64,000 nt of DNA from Fagopyrum homotropicum (GCA_033239125.1 BSWB01000005.1:138628494-138692493); one strand, 5' to 3'. Shown: positions 44,309 through 57,399, counted from the first letter of the stretch. The notes: a model not told the origin generated them from the letters alone. Made by a program: numbers and translations.

Positions 44309-47300
44309 ATGGACAATTATCTTATTCAGAAGAAGATATCGATTCCAAATGTTGAAGATTCAAGTTCAATTCCTAGTGTAAATGTCGGTGCACCAAATGA
44401 AAATGATTTTAGAGATGACGTTGTTGGTGAAAAAAGAGCTCGAATGGAAAGTTCTTGTGATTCAACTTGTGAATTTAGTAGTATAGTGTTTTTAAAGATG
44501 TCTCATTTTGCTTTTGGTGTTATCTTATTCAAATGGGTGTCGGCAAAAGATTTGGTGATAATGTGTTTGTGATGACGGGGCTTCGCAATTGGAAGAAGGG
44601 TCTTGAAAAGTTTAAAGAATATGTGGGATCTATGAATAATACACACAACAATGGTAGAAGACATTTTTTGCTTACAAAGATCAAATAAAAAGTGTGTCAA
44701 GATGTTTGTCGGTTGGAAACGAATTATTAAATCGTGCATATCGCATTCGGTTGACAACAAGTGTGGATGTTGTTAGATTATTACTTGTACAAGGATTGAC
44801 TTTTTATAGGCATGTCGAGGCAATGAGTTCTCCAAATAGAGGATTTTTTTTTTGGAAATTCTTACGTGGTATAGTTAAAGCAATGCCGAGGTTGAAAAAG
44901 TTAATGTAGCATTAAATCACCAACTTACTAGTCCTCCCATTAAAAAAGAAATTGTTAGTGCCTGTGCATCAAAGACAACAAAAGTCATAATTAGTGATAT
45001 TGGAGACAAGTTATTGTCTTTGTTGATTGATGAAGCTCATGATAGTTTTGTCAAAGAGCAAATGAGGATTGTTGTAAGATATGTTAATAGCCTTGTCTTG
45101 GAGTAGTGGTGGAGCGGTTTCTAGGAGTTGTTCACATTATTGATACAACCGTTTTATCTTTGAAAAGTGACATTGGTGAGTTTTTTTGCTAAACATGAAG
45201 TATCCATCTCTAAGGTAAGAAGTTAAGGATATGATGGAGCTTATAATTTGCGAGGTGAGTTTAATGGGTTGAAGCCTCTTGTCTTAAAAGAAAATTCTTG
45301 TGCATGGTATGTTCATTGTTTTGCTCACCAACTACAACTAGTTATTGTGGCCGTTTCACAAAAAAAAAAAAAAATCAGTTTGTGAGTGATTTCTTTGAAT
45401 ATATGTTTGCGATTAGTAACATGGTTGAAGCTTCTTGCATGAGAAAAGATGAGTTTTGGCAAAGACAACATGAAGAAGTGGCGAAGAGGTTGGAAAATGG
45501 TGACAATTACAAAAGGGAGAGGAAAAAAAAAGAAAATGTTTTAGCTCGGTCGGGGTCTACACGATGGGGTTCTTACTATACAACCATTGTTCATATTCTT
45601 TCTTTGTGAAACTCTACTCTCAAAGTGCTAGGCATTATATTTGATGAGGGCACTAATAAAAAAGCCCGGGGCACAATGTAACACCCCAAGTTCTGGGAAC
45701 TCAAAGCGTTACGGGCTAGGACCTCACAATGGGTCCCGACCCTCAGAGTAGCAACAACACGGATCTTACAACAAGACACATACAAATGAAAACCAAAACT
45801 CAATATAAAACCAAGGGTTTAGACAAAGGGAAGCGTAAAATACTCGCAATCGAGTTCAAAACAAGAGGGAAAGCAACAACATAAACATAAACCCGATCCC
45901 GTCATATAATGTACGGGAACCCCGGCTGACCACACCGTCCGGATCACTCAACAACATCCTGAACTTGTGGAACATCTACAACATCGGTATAAACCGTTAG
46001 CTAACATTCTAGATATCAGAAAGAGCGTAAAGGCACAAACATGCATAAGGTAAAGTAAACATATAACATACTCGCACTCAACCGGTTATTATGTTTCTTA
46101 AAGTTATCCATTACTAATTCAACTTCTTTTGTCACACGAGAATCTCCCGAAACTCGTCTCCGCTTCTGTCTTCCAACATGAATAGATCAGTAATGTCGTT
46201 ACTTGCGGGCCTGGGTTGCAAGAGCACATTCTAGTCTCTTGAAGAACTAGACAAGTGGTCACCGCCTGATTATCATACACTTGGGCCAATTAAGGTTATA
46301 GGGGTGAATCCTATTCCGGTTATCCGTTATAACATGATAAACAACACAAACAAGCCAAAACACTCAACCAATATACAAAATGAAGCTAAGTAAGTCCAAG
46401 GGGCTTACCTCACTCGAAGGTAATCTAAAAGCTCAGCAACAACTCAGAGAACAACTCAGTTCCCTCAGGGAAAGGAGCAAGGAAAGCCTGCTCACACAAG
46501 CATCACGAATCAAGAACGAAACAGTTGCTAGAAGTCTATAACTTCTAGTCTCAATGATCTCTAAGAGATTTCCACAAGCTAAGGCCTCAACCTTAGTCTT
46601 TCAGCATACTCAGGGGGCAAAGAACAACCATAAGAAACCAGGAAAGGAACGAGAAAAGCAAGGAAGGAAGCAACTCATAAGAACGGGAGTTACTGCAGAA
46701 GAAACCGCGGGGGCGGCTGGGTAAAGGCGCAGGGGTGGCAAGGAGGAAATCCGCAAGGGCGGATCTGTGCAGGCGTAGGGGCGGATCCTCAACAGAAGAC
46801 GTTATCGGGGTTTCTTCTCGACAAAAACTCTCAACAAGGGATCCAAAGCTCGAACCTTTTATCCAACCACATCAAGACTCAACCTAAAGAGCCTGAGAAC
46901 AACAACACATCAACAACGGGGATGCCAACAAGAATCAATGTTCAAACTTGATTCTTGGAGAAGAAGAAAAGGAAGAACGAAAGAAGAAAGCGAAATAGAA
47001 GGATGGGCATGCAATCACAACATGAACGTGATGAAGAACAAGGAGGAAGAACTTACACGTTCAACAAGATCACAGGAAGCAAGGCTGCAACACTCTAGGG
47101 TTGAAGAAGACGTAAGCAAGAAACGAGAAAAGGGAGAAAAGACGGGAATATATAGAAGAGGCGGGAAAGATAAATGAAAAGGACGTTTAGGGTTAGGAAG
47201 AAGATAAGGAAGCCGATCCATAAGATAGAAGATCGGATCTTCTATCTATGGAAAGAAGAAAACGAACGAAAGAAAAATCAGGCGCGATTTGTAGTCTGTC

Positions 47301-47470
47301 GCGGGTGCGGCTTGCCGCAGTGGCGGCACACTTCACCGCGGGGGCGGTGAAGGCGAAAGACTGGGGTCTTACACACTACTGGTAGTTTGGCGGAAAAGAT
47401 GGAGAATTATGGTTTTATTTTTATTGCTCACTTGATGAATAAAGTGTTGGCGATGATAAAATGAGCAAAA
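44309..47470 (+). pseudogene. hAT transposase pseudogene (TTF type)
   Basis: Starts at 44309 (MDNYLIQKKISIPNVEDSSS). Fragments in changing frames then follow the same order as the 38416 transposase: RTTLRNWKKG-type region near 44580, LLIDEAHDSFVKEQM near 45020, NMVEASCMRKDEFWQRQHEE near 45420, GSTRWGSYYTTIVHILSL near 45550. After the LTR, AEKMENYGFIFIAHLMNKVL (from about 47390) matches KKMESYQFVFIAHLMKDVL. The dimerisation domain is not seen. Confidence 0.78.
45677..47373. mobile_element. Solo LTR, 1697 bp, TGTAACACCCC family
   Basis: Begins TGTAACACCCC and ends GGGGTCTTACA (near-perfect 11-bp inverted ends, TG...CA). It is flanked by cacaa (45672-45676) and cacta (47374-47378), a 5-bp duplication with one mismatch. 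It splits a hAT transposase reading frame that resumes on the other side. No gag or pol is encoded, so it is either a solo LTR left by recombination or a small non-autonomous element. A truncated relative lies at 9387-10060. Confidence 0.82.
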
Positions 47471-47779
47471 TATCATTGTCGTTGTTGGTCCCAAAAGAGG
47501 GGTTTACCCCCTTTACAGTATTGAACTCTTTTCTTGTACTAAATTTTGGTTCTTAGTAATGAACTATTTTATCGCTACTTCTTTTTAAATTCGAATTAGA
47601 TATTTTAAGTTGTCCCCTTCAAATATATCCTAGATCCGCCATTGTCTCCAAGTTTGTCGTATTCGCTCTTTTTCAGCAACAATGAGCCGTATGATGGGGC
47701 ATTTTGTCCCCTTTAATGTACGTAGTGGACTCTTTTATTGTCTATAACTTTATTCTTCCATTTGTTTTTACAAACCTTA

Positions 47780-48008
47780 TATAATTACACAATAAATCTA
47801 GCCTATCTAGGTATATTGATATGATGAGCCGAGCGAGACGAGCTCTTCTTGGGCCAAAGGCCCAGGAAGAATAGCGAGCAAGCGAGGTTTAGGGTTGTAT
47901 TCTTTTATCTACGAAAGTATATTGAAACCCTAACTGCAAGGTTTGTGCAGCAAAACCACAAACGTTTTGTCTTCTCTCTCTACACTGATCAACTCGTCGA
48001 AAATCACA
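47780..48008 (+). mobile_element. Copia LTR fragment
   Basis: Related to the LTR at 7847-8127 in the opposite orientation (shared gttgtattcttttatc, cgaaagtatattgaaa and the aaatcaca end). No internal sequence is attached. Confidence 0.7.
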
Positions 48009-48635
48009 ACAAAACCACCTAAAGTGAAAATTTATGCAAATATGATGGCACAAGTAAATTTTACAAACACAAAATACCTAGATAACATATGCATGACAAT
48101 CACGAGCAGTATATAAAGAAAAATGTAAGAAAATCCTAAGTTGTAGCAACAATACATGAGTACATGACCAACGATTCCACAACAACCCTAAATTGCAATA
48201 TCAACCCTAAATCAAACAAGGTGAAGAAGACTATTTTCATGGTGGAAGAGTTGAAGGGGAGATGTAGATTGTCGCCAGAAGTTTGGAACGTCTGTCACAC
48301 ACCGGGAATTTCCCGCTCGCTGGAGAACGGGAGAATTGGAGATTCTCGCTCGCCGCCAATAACTAGAGCTCGAGATTTGTGAGAAGGGAGATACGAGAAT
48401 CAGGCACACATCATCCCTTTTACGTGTTCTTCAATTTTTTTCGAAAAGAAAAGGTTCGGATTGGACTGGATCGATTATGGACCGGACCGAATATTAGATG
48501 ATCGGTATTTTTGGACCGATAATAAGACCTGTTGGTTTTGGTCTGGTCTGGTCTAAAAACCGGACCTGATCGGAAAATGCATATTCCAACTTCCATGGCA
48601 TGCCTTTCGGGTCTCATGATTATCATCTTTGGCAT
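48009..48635. other. Intergenic sequence with a GGACCGG-rich stretch
   Basis: A 72-codon frame at 48164-48382 resembles no family I know. 48450-48580 is rich in GGACCGG/CCGGTCC units, a composition typical of hAT MITE ends (compare 63010-63363), but no matching terminal repeats were found. Confidence 0.35.
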
Positions 48636-48930
48636 TGTTAAGATGTGTGGAATATTGTCCCACATCGACATATGATAATACCCAAACCTAACATATAAGA
48701 GGTAGGGCTACTCCTATTGTCAATTTGTTTTAGGATAGAACCCCAAACGCTTGTGGGTAAGGTTCACTTTACGTGGAGGATTATCTTTGGATAGTTGCAC
48801 TTGAGGGGGAGTGTTAAGATGTGTGGAATATTGTCCCACATGGACAATATGATAATACCCGCACTTGAGGGGAGTGTTAAGATGTGTGGAATATTGTCAA
48901 TGTGATAATACCCGAGCCTAACATATCCAT
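48636..48930 (+). mobile_element. Tandem copia LTR starts with purine tracts
   Basis: Three LTR-like starts, tgttaagatgtgtggaatat, lie at 48636, 48812 and 48875. The second and third are immediately preceded by purine tracts (cttgagggggag and cttgaggggag) like copia polypurine tracts. No pol remains. Confidence 0.6.
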
Positions 48931-49077
48931 TTGCAAAAAAGGTTGATCGTGAACGAGTCTTAACCAGGCTTATTTTCAAGGCTAATCCGAGTCAAATTTA
49001 ATTAGCTCGACTTAAATGATATCCTATTAAAATTTGACTTATCTAGTTAGGTTAATATCTAAGCCGAACGAAAGAGT

Positions 49078-49265
49078 TTTAGGGCTCGTTTAGAAGCCCT
49101 AAGAATCATTCCGGTAACGGAATGATTCCGAATGAAAAGTACGTTTGGTTAGAGGTATTTTAACACATAAAAGTAACCCCTTCATTTTTTTTCATCTTCT
49201 TTCCTTACCCTTAATTGATTCCATTCCGTTTCTATTCTACCGCTCCAACCAAACGAACACTAAAC
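49078..49265. mobile_element. Possible MITE related to the one in cystatin intron 2
   Basis: Ends tta-gggctcgttt and aaacgaacac-taa are inverted, with ggaatgattccg near the left and ccattccgtttc near the right, as in the element at 24506-24838. The target site is not cleanly defined. Confidence 0.5.
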
Positions 49266-50688
49266 ATATTCATGTCCAGTCATAATCGAGCTTCAAAATT
49301 TACTACTACTCAATTAAACTAGTCGAAAATAAATAAACCAAAGTAGTTTTTTTAATATCGATTTCAAATAATGTAACCATCCTACTAAATATATTATCAA
49401 AAGTATTTCAAGATTAATCAAAGTAGTTTTTTTTATTAATATCGAGTCCAAATAATTGAAATAATATAACCATCCTACTAAATACATTGTTTAAAGTATT
49501 TCAAGATCATAAAAACTCAATCTTGCAATTTCATTAATTAAGAAGATATTTGCCTTCCATCTGTATTTACATGCATGAATATAAAAGTTTGAACTTAAGA
49601 TACATGCCTTTGGCCTATGTTTAGCATATAATTGTAATTAATACTGATGGAAACATTGTAATTACATTGATTCAGAAATAATATATATCATTCAGACTTT
49701 TTTCAAATTTTATTCTTAAAAATGTTGATATATATCTTCTTTTTTTTGGTAAAGAAAAATTTTGATATATATCTTGTATTGTCTAATTAGTGTAGATTTT
49801 GATAAATATTTAATGTAAAATATGATGGTGTGAATACATTTTCCTCCTAACATTAATTTTATTTCTCACCAAACATTTATATTATACTAAATATTTCATT
49901 TAGTGAATAATATGAATATAAATACATTATAAATAAAATCAACATACAATTCGAAGTTATAAATTATGAGAAAATAATTAATTTGCAAACCAAATATCAA
50001 AATATTGATTCTTATTTTATTTTATTTAAAAAAAAATCAATGCTTTAGAATCTCAACGTTAAGTAATGTTACTGGACACTTTACAAGTTAAACTAGCCAG
50101 TTAACATTTATATATTACATTGATAAGATGAACTCGATACATATATGGATAAAACAAAATTAATTATTATAATTACGCTTCTTTTAGTTCCACATATGTT
50201 ACGTGATGAACTTTAACTTGAGCCTTGTTAACTTTTTGATATCACGAAATATCTTACAACGTTTAAGGCGAGTTATTTTAAGTGGAAAAAATCTTATCGA
50301 ATTGAATATTCTTTATTATAGAGTCTAAATTATTTAATATATCGCATTAGTTTGAAGAGTTATGATGACTAATAAGGATAATTGGAAAATTCAAAGTACT
50401 ATACAAACATTAATAGCTTGCCTAAATGAAATCGTCGATATCACAACTGGTGCATAATAAGCAGAGACATAATCTTGACTTAATCCAGTCTAACCTTATA
50501 TGCATATATTACACATTTGAACTTAATTCATATATTCTTGAGTTGTAACACCGTAAGGATTATACACTTACCATATGTAAAATGATTCTGCATTTACTCT
50601 CCTGTCCATATAAACGAGCCTTTGTGACCCTTTTGATCTCATCCCAAGAGCAAATCTCATTCAAGCAAACAAACAAACAAGGTTTTCC
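49266..50688 (+). promoter_or_regulatory. Upstream region of the zinc-finger gene
   Basis: AT-rich, with no coding sequence. A TATA-like box (catataaac) lies at 50608-50616, about 75 bases before the start codon. A phrase beginning aatataaccatcctactaaata occurs in two close versions near 49370 and 49465. Confidence 0.5.
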
Positions 50689-51498
50689 ATGGCAGCCATT
50701 GAAGAGACCTCCAACAAGATGAAGGGTGTAGCCCTAGAATCCTCGGCGAGGCGCCATGGGCTGTTTGGTGCTCCGCACGTGCCGCATGATTCAATCATGC
50801 TTGACCTGAAGCTGTCAAGTGATCATCATGTCGGGTCGTCGTCGGGCTCAGGCAACTCCGGGCTGGAGAAGGGGAAGGCCATCATGACTAGGCCGCAGTC
50901 GTCTAGGGTTTTCACGTGCAATTACTGTAAGAGGGAGTTTTCCACCTCTCAAGCTTTGGGTGGACATCAGAATGCTCATAAGCAAGAGAGGGCTTTGGCC
51001 AAAAGGAAAACCGGTGGTGGTATGGAGGGACCCGCTATGTACGGGTACCCGCCGCCGCCCAATCCTTACTATCCGCATAGCGTGCCCTATTATGGTGGAT
51101 ACCACCACCATCGAACTCCAAATCCATTTGGAGTTCGTGCGGACTCCATAATTCATAAGCCGGTCCCTTACTGGCCAATGGCCTCCGGTTACCAGTATAG
51201 GCAAACCGGATGGCCTAGTAAGACTTTGACCCCACCCGCACCCGCTTATCATGACCATTTTCAGTCTTCTCTTGGTAGATCCAATGGCTTTCCTTTGAAA
51301 TTTGATGAATTTCCTAGAGCCCCGAGCAACCAAGGCGATAGTTCAACTCATTTTACCATCGCTAAAGTGAATGCTATTAATCTGAACCCGACTAATATAG
51401 CTTCCGCTAAGGTCGGAGATGTTGAACCCCGAGTGCCTAGACTCGGGAATGATGTCGTGATGGGAGATCCGAATGTTGATTTGGTCCTCAAGCTTTGA
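50689..51498 (+). CDS. Single C2H2 zinc-finger protein with two EAR-type motifs
   Basis: Intronless, 269 residues, as is usual for plant Q-type single-finger proteins. The one finger (residues 77-97) is CNYCKREFSTSQALGGHQNAH, with Cys 77 and 80, His 93 and 97, and the plant-specific QALGGH in the recognition helix. An LxLxL repression motif occurs near the N-terminus (LDLKL, 38-42) and another at the extreme C-terminus (LVLKL, 265-269). The middle is rich in Pro, Tyr and His. The layout resembles the Arabidopsis ZFP1/3/4 group: nuclear transcriptional repressors acting through TOPLESS-type corepressors in trichome, hormone or developmental control. The exact orthologue cannot be named from sequence alone. 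No other genes are nearby; LINE sequence starts 0.4 kb downstream. Confidence 0.9.
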   Translation: MAAIEETSNKMKGVALESSARRHGLFGAPHVPHDSIMLDLKLSSDHHVGSSSGSGNSGLEKGKAIMTRPQSSRVFTCNYCKREFSTSQALGGHQNAHKQERALAKRKTGGGMEGPAMYGYPPPPNPYYPHSVPYYGGYHHHRTPNPFGVRADSIIHKPVPYWPMASGYQYRQTGWPSKTLTPPAPAYHDHFQSSLGRSNGFPLKFDEFPRAPSNQGDSSTHFTIAKVNAINLNPTNIASAKVGDVEPRVPRLGNDVVMGDPNVDLVLKL

Positions 51499-51815
51499 AG
51501 TTGATGTCTCTTTGAGTCGTTAATATTCATCTTTCCCGCATTTGTATTCGCTTAATTGTAGACACATGCAGATTGTTGTAATTACTTGCATTGCTTATAC
51601 ACCAATGCATTTCAATTAACTAATCATTTGTCATCCATTTAATTTCTGAGTTTTAGTCCATCATTCACACCAACTTCTACTTCAATGGCTTCACAAGTTT
51701 AAGTTCAAATATTCTAATGTTAAGCTTAACTCCGCTTCTTAAGTAACCCTATCAAACATTAGGGGAAGTGATATTAGAGATCCGGGACTGTTGTTTCTGA
51801 AAACGCGTTCGGAAA
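51499..51815. other. Downstream region of the zinc-finger gene
   Basis: Presumed 3' untranslated region and spacer; no other feature is seen. Confidence 0.4.
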
Positions 51816-51898
51816 ATACTAATTTTCAAGAATAGGATGATGTTTGAGATTCGGGATACTTTAATTAATGAATAAGACATTGTCTCAAATAACGACTT

Positions 51899-51930
51899 AC
51901 ATATGTTACAACAATTATTGTAACATATGT
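51899..51930. repeat. Perfect 13-bp inverted repeat at the LINE 5' junction
   Basis: 51899-51911 (acatatgttacaa) and 51918-51930 (ttgtaacatatgt) form a perfect stem with a 6-base loop. The right arm includes the first ten bases of the LINE insertion; the left arm is target DNA also found in unit 2. Confidence 0.85.
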
Positions 51931-52363
51931 TCCATTCCCATTACGGAACTATGGGGCATTGCCCATGGATTGAAAATTGCTTGGGACTTGAGCTTTCGAG
52001 CGGTTATCCTGAAAACGGATTCCCAACTGAGTGTCCAACTCCTTAAAAATTACATCGCCCCTCAACACCCTCTCGCCAGTCTGGTACGTACGTGCCAAGA
52101 CTTCCTGAAAAGGGAATGGGTTATCCAGTTCCGTCATGACTTTCGTGAGGCGAATAGAGTTTCTGATTTTATTGCTAATTTAGCTCTGAACTTTCCGCTT
52201 GGATTGACTGTATTGCGTGACCCGCCGGAGGGTATAGTGGATCTTTACTTGATGATGTAAGGGTCGAACTATCCCCTGGTGATGAATACTTAGCTCTTTT
52301 TTATTAATAAAAGCGCGTCTAGATGCGATATAACCACTGACTCTCCTTCTCACAAAAATAAAA
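51921..52363 (+). mobile_element. 5'-truncated LINE, RNase H domain and tail
   Basis: Encodes the RNase H end of a plant LINE: ITELWGIAHGLKIAWDLSF, then VILKTDSQLSVQLL, then FREANRVSDFIANLAL, stopping at 52258. An A-rich tail follows, then a repeat of the target aattattg (51913-51920 and 52364-52371). Unit 2 of the local duplication has the uninterrupted site near 54415. Its first ten bases form a hairpin with the flank. Confidence 0.85.
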
Positions 52364-52787
52364 AATTATTGTTTCAAACAACTACTTACGTCCTCTTCAA
52401 TAAACTTTGTTTAGATGAACGAGTTACATACCCAAAACTCAAACGCTTCACGGATAATATCCTCTAACGTATTCCCGAAAATACTTAATTTATCTTACTA
52501 TTCTGATCGAGATCATATGATCATGCATCAGTTGTTTAGCCCATGGGCTCATATTCTGGTAATGTCATTGTTGTAAGTGCATGCATGATACTCTATTGTG
52601 CTTGATAGGAAAGTATACAATTCAAATGGATTCTTTAGTTTTATGCTAATTATGACATTTCTACACAAGTTCATCTTCTATTATTTTTAGTTTATTAATA
52701 AAACACAATGTAGTTAGTTGTTAGTATATGCCTATCATTTTGGAAAGGAATTCACTTTTTATTGTCACCTATATGGTAAGTAACGAT

Positions 52788-53850
<1,063 letters not shown>

Positions 53851-54230
53851 AGTCTCTAATTTGATTTCATAATGACATACATGTACTAAGACTTTATTAA
53901 AAGATATTGACTTATTTAATTTCGACATACTTATTGTAAAGTTAACTATAGTGTGGATCATATTAGTTTTTTTTTTTCCGATATAGTCTATATATTGCTT
54001 AATTGAACCGTCGATGGTGTTTTAAGTTAAGATTAATAAAGAACAATTGAATCAATAAAATAAAAACCTAATCATTTTACTCTCAAATTAATGTATGAGT
54101 AAATTATTGTGAGTTCGAGTAAACTTCTTAGATAGAAAGAATAAGGGAGAACGCGATTATGTTTTAATCTCCACCATAATTATAATTTTTGTTTGAAAGA
54201 ATCAACATCGCAAAACTTACAAATATGTTA

Positions 54231-54314
54231 GGGATGATTTGGTATTCATGTATGGATATCGATATGTGAGATATCGATATCGATATCAAGATATGAGTAT
54301 GAAGTTGATATCCG
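54231..54314. mobile_element. Truncated GATATC-rich MITE
   Basis: Starts after TTA (54228-54230) as gggatgatttggtattcatg and stops at the duplication junction. Confidence 0.7.
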
Positions 54315-55340
54315 ATACTAATTTCCAAGAATAGGATAATGTTTGAGATTCGGGAAACTTTAATTAAAGAATAAGACATTGTCTCAAATAACGACTTACA
54401 CATGTTACAACAACTATTGTTTCAAACAACGACTTGCAAGAATTATTATAAACGAGGTAAACTGTCATTCAAGACAACAACTTACGTACTCTTCAATAAA
54501 CTCTGTTTAGATGAACGGGTTACATATCCCAAAACTCATATGCTTCACGGATAATATCCTCTAACGTATTCCCGAAAATACTTAATTTATCTTACTATTC
54601 CGATCGAGATCATATGATCATGCATCAGTTGTTTAACTTGTGATCTCGTATTCTGGTAATGCCATTGTCATAGGTACATGCATGATACTCTATTGTGCGT
54701 AATAGGAAATTATACAATTCAAATGGATTCTTTAGTTATATGCTAATTATGACATTTCTACACAAGTTCATCTTATATAATTTTTAGTTTATTAATAAAA
54801 CACAATGTACTTAGTTGTTAGTATACGTATCATTTTGGAAAGGAATTCACTTCTTATTGTCACCTATATGGTAAGTCTATAATTCCATTTCATAATGACA
54901 TACATGTACTAAGACTTTATTAAAAGAGATTGACTTATTTAATTTCGACATACTTATCGTAAAGTTAACTATGGTGTGGATCTTATTAGTTTTTTTCCGA
55001 TACATTCCATATATATTGCTTGAACCGTCGATGGTGTTTTGAAGTTAAGGTTAATAAAGAACATTTGAATCAATAAAATATAAAACCTAATCTTTTTACT
55101 CTCAAATTAATGTATGAGTAAATTGTTGTGAGTTGGGAGTAAACTTCTTGGATAGAAAAAACAAGGTGAAACATGGTTATGTTTTAATCTCTCCAACCAT
55201 AGTTATAATTCTTGTTTGAAAGAATCAACAACGCCAAAACTTATAAATATGTTAGGGTTGATTAAGTATTCATGTTTGGATATCCAGAAATGAGATATTA
55301 ATTTTGATATGAAGATATGAGTATGAGATTGATATACAAT
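54315..55340. repeat. Tandem duplication, unit 2
   Basis: Second copy of the unit, without the LINE and plastid inserts. It runs on into a complete GATATC-rich MITE (55255-55631) at the position where unit 1 has the truncated one. The junction at 54315 shares atact with the start of unit 1 (51816-51820). Confidence 0.82.
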
Positions 55341-55631
55341 TTCTTTGTTTAATAGGTTTGAGTACGTACACAAGTGAAGAAGAAAGAAACTTTATGAAGA
55401 ACTTCCTCTAAAGAAAGTGGTTTGGATAGGAAAAATATAAGAGATATGACAAATATAAGATATGATATACCACTAGTTTATGGAGTATATCAATAAAAGA
55501 ATAAAGGGTTTATTACGAGTATGTTAAGATATCAAATTGATATTCATATACTTATATACCAAATAGTAGGTATGAGTTTTTTTTAATTGATACTCATGTT
55601 TGATATCTAGATATGAAAACAAAACAAACCC
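55255..55631. mobile_element. GATATC-rich Tourist-like MITE, 377 bp
   Basis: Ends GGGTTGATTAAGTATTCATG and, reverse-complemented, GGGTTTGTTTTGTTTTCAT. Target duplication TTA at 55252-55254 and 55632-55634. Same family as 42905-43555, 43173-43522 and 54231-54314. Confidence 0.82.
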
Positions 55632-55634
55632 TTA

Positions 55635-55865
55635 AAATAAACTATTAAAACACACAAATTTTGAAAAAACAAAGTTGTAAAATGCTACCATTCATTACAT
55701 GTTAATTGTAGGTTCGACTTTATCTACCCCTAGATTGATATTTTCATTTGAAAAAAAAAATCAAAAACGACCAAAAGTTTTTAAATAGTAATTAACTTGT
55801 TGATCGAGGTATGTTAACATTAACGCCCATCAAAATTGTGAACGAAAATATATTAACCCATTGAC
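55635..55865. other. AT-rich spacer
   Basis: Nothing recognised. Confidence 0.4.
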
Positions 55866-56012
55866 ACACCTAAGACGCGTTAACAACCACCATAATTTGT
55901 TGCCGTCATTTTTAGTCATCCATTGAGGTGATGTGTTCAACACCTAAGACGCGTTAACGACAACCATAATTTGTTGCCGTTAATTTTAGTCATCCATTGA
56001 GGTGGTGTGTTC
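55866..56012. repeat. Two 74-bp tandem repeats
   Basis: 55866-55939 and 55940-56012, starting acacctaagacgcgttaac, close to identical. The last part of the unit (ttttagtcatccattgaggt) returns once more near 56199. Confidence 0.8.
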
Positions 56013-56600
56013 ACGTTATTGCCTAACTAAATATACACATTTTTTTTACCTATTTGTTATCTCTTCCCGTATTCCCGTTACGGCGTCAAAAGAACTCCAA
56101 TCTACAATGGGAGTAGGTATGAACACGCGTACATCTAATCGTGTAATTAACATTATACATTAATCGTTTCTCATGGTTGCAAGTCGTGTACCAAGCAATT
56201 TTAGTCATCCATTGAGGTGGTGTGTCCATTCAATAAAATGTGTATATTCTTCGTGAAATAATTTGTATTCGTTAATATATCATGTATTCATTAATTGTGT
56301 GAGTAGTGACTTTGTTTATACGTGCAGTTGCACATTCAATAAATTTGTGCACGCTGAATGAACTACTATATGTTTTTTGAAATAATTTGGTGAAATAGGC
56401 CTTTTTTTAGTTTTGTTTTAGTAAGTGTACCCAATTATTTTTTATCACTTTTATTTAATGGTAGGTAAAGTAATTAACCCCTCTATTTTAATTAAAAAAA
56501 AAGAATAATAGATGTTTGTTAGTTATTATGTGAGTGTAAGTTTTAATCCCTAATCACTGAATTTGTTTTTTTTTTGCCTTTTTTATTTTCTGAAAAGATT
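56013..56600. other. AT-rich intergenic sequence
   Basis: No gene is recognised apart from the partial repeat near 56199. Confidence 0.4.
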
Positions 56601-56815
56601 TTCCGGAATAAACTTCTGGTATGAAATTTTTCATATCAGAAATTTTTCATACCAGAAGTACATACCAGAATTTCATACCAGAATTTTCATTCCAGAAATT
56701 ATCATATTAGAATTTCTTACTAGAATTTATACCATAATTTTTCATATAAGAAATTATCATATCAGAAGTTATCATACCAGAAATTATGATACCAAAAATT
56801 ATGATACCAAAAATC
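56601..56815. repeat. Minisatellite of ATACCAGAAATT-type units
   Basis: About 15 diverged units built on cataccagaa, tcatatcagaaatt and gataccaaaaat, with a 13-17 bp period. An open frame across it is a by-product of the repeat. Confidence 0.8.
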
Positions 56816-57399
56816 TGTCAATTGCTTGGTACACTTGCAAGAAGAAGCCAACGAAAGCAAAAATGCAGCGTTGAATGTTCTTCAAATGGGGGCTTACAGG
56901 TTTACCAATCACATCTCCGCCTAAATTCATTGTTGCAGCTCAATGTCTCAAAATAACTTTCTCATAAATTCATCTGAAATGTTTTGTCAACAATTTCAGG
57001 CTCACCTATGGAACAAACCCAATTTTGTTCTCAACTGCAACAAATTCAACCCTGCAGGTACATAACGAAGGAAAAGACTAGAAAAGAAAACCACATGTTA
57101 AACAATTGCAAGTTCAGCTCCTCATGAAGTATACTCGAACGGCTGGGGAGGTTGAGGCTCGTCGTCAACAACCATTGATGTTGCAAGCTAGCGGCACCCG
57201 AGCCTTGTTGTGTATTCGTAGTAGCGGACCCCCCACAGTAGACGAGGGAGCATCGGTAAAAAACAACCCACTATTTTGACAATGATAAAGAACGTGGGGT
57301 TCAAACAATATGCTTCTCTTGAAAAAGCAAACGAAATTTATGAGCTTTCTTTCTTAGTTTTTCAATGGCAGCAATAAATATACTATATTGCAAACTATA
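56816..57399. other. Unassigned sequence
   Basis: On the minus strand near 57125-57175 a frame reads MVVDDEPQPPQPFEYTS then stop. This looks like a real protein terminus, but no exon structure linking it to 57400-57475 keeps frame. Confidence 0.3.

Larger units (their letters stand above)
43738..47646 (+). mobile_element. Second hAT element, decayed and split by a solo LTR
   Basis: Ends resemble the plant hAT terminus: agtggcggagcta near 43738 and, reverse-complemented, aatggcggatcta near 47646. The target duplication is unclear. The transposase is related to that at 35780-38416 but on the plus strand and badly decayed. Confidence 0.7.

Noticed and set aside
46938..47177. 79-codon charged frame inside the solo LTR
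   Set aside because: It lies inside a sequence bounded by LTR ends and a target duplication, with no gag or pol motif.
56563..56874. 103-codon frame rich in Ile, Tyr and Arg
   Set aside because: It is produced by the ATACCAGAA minisatellite.
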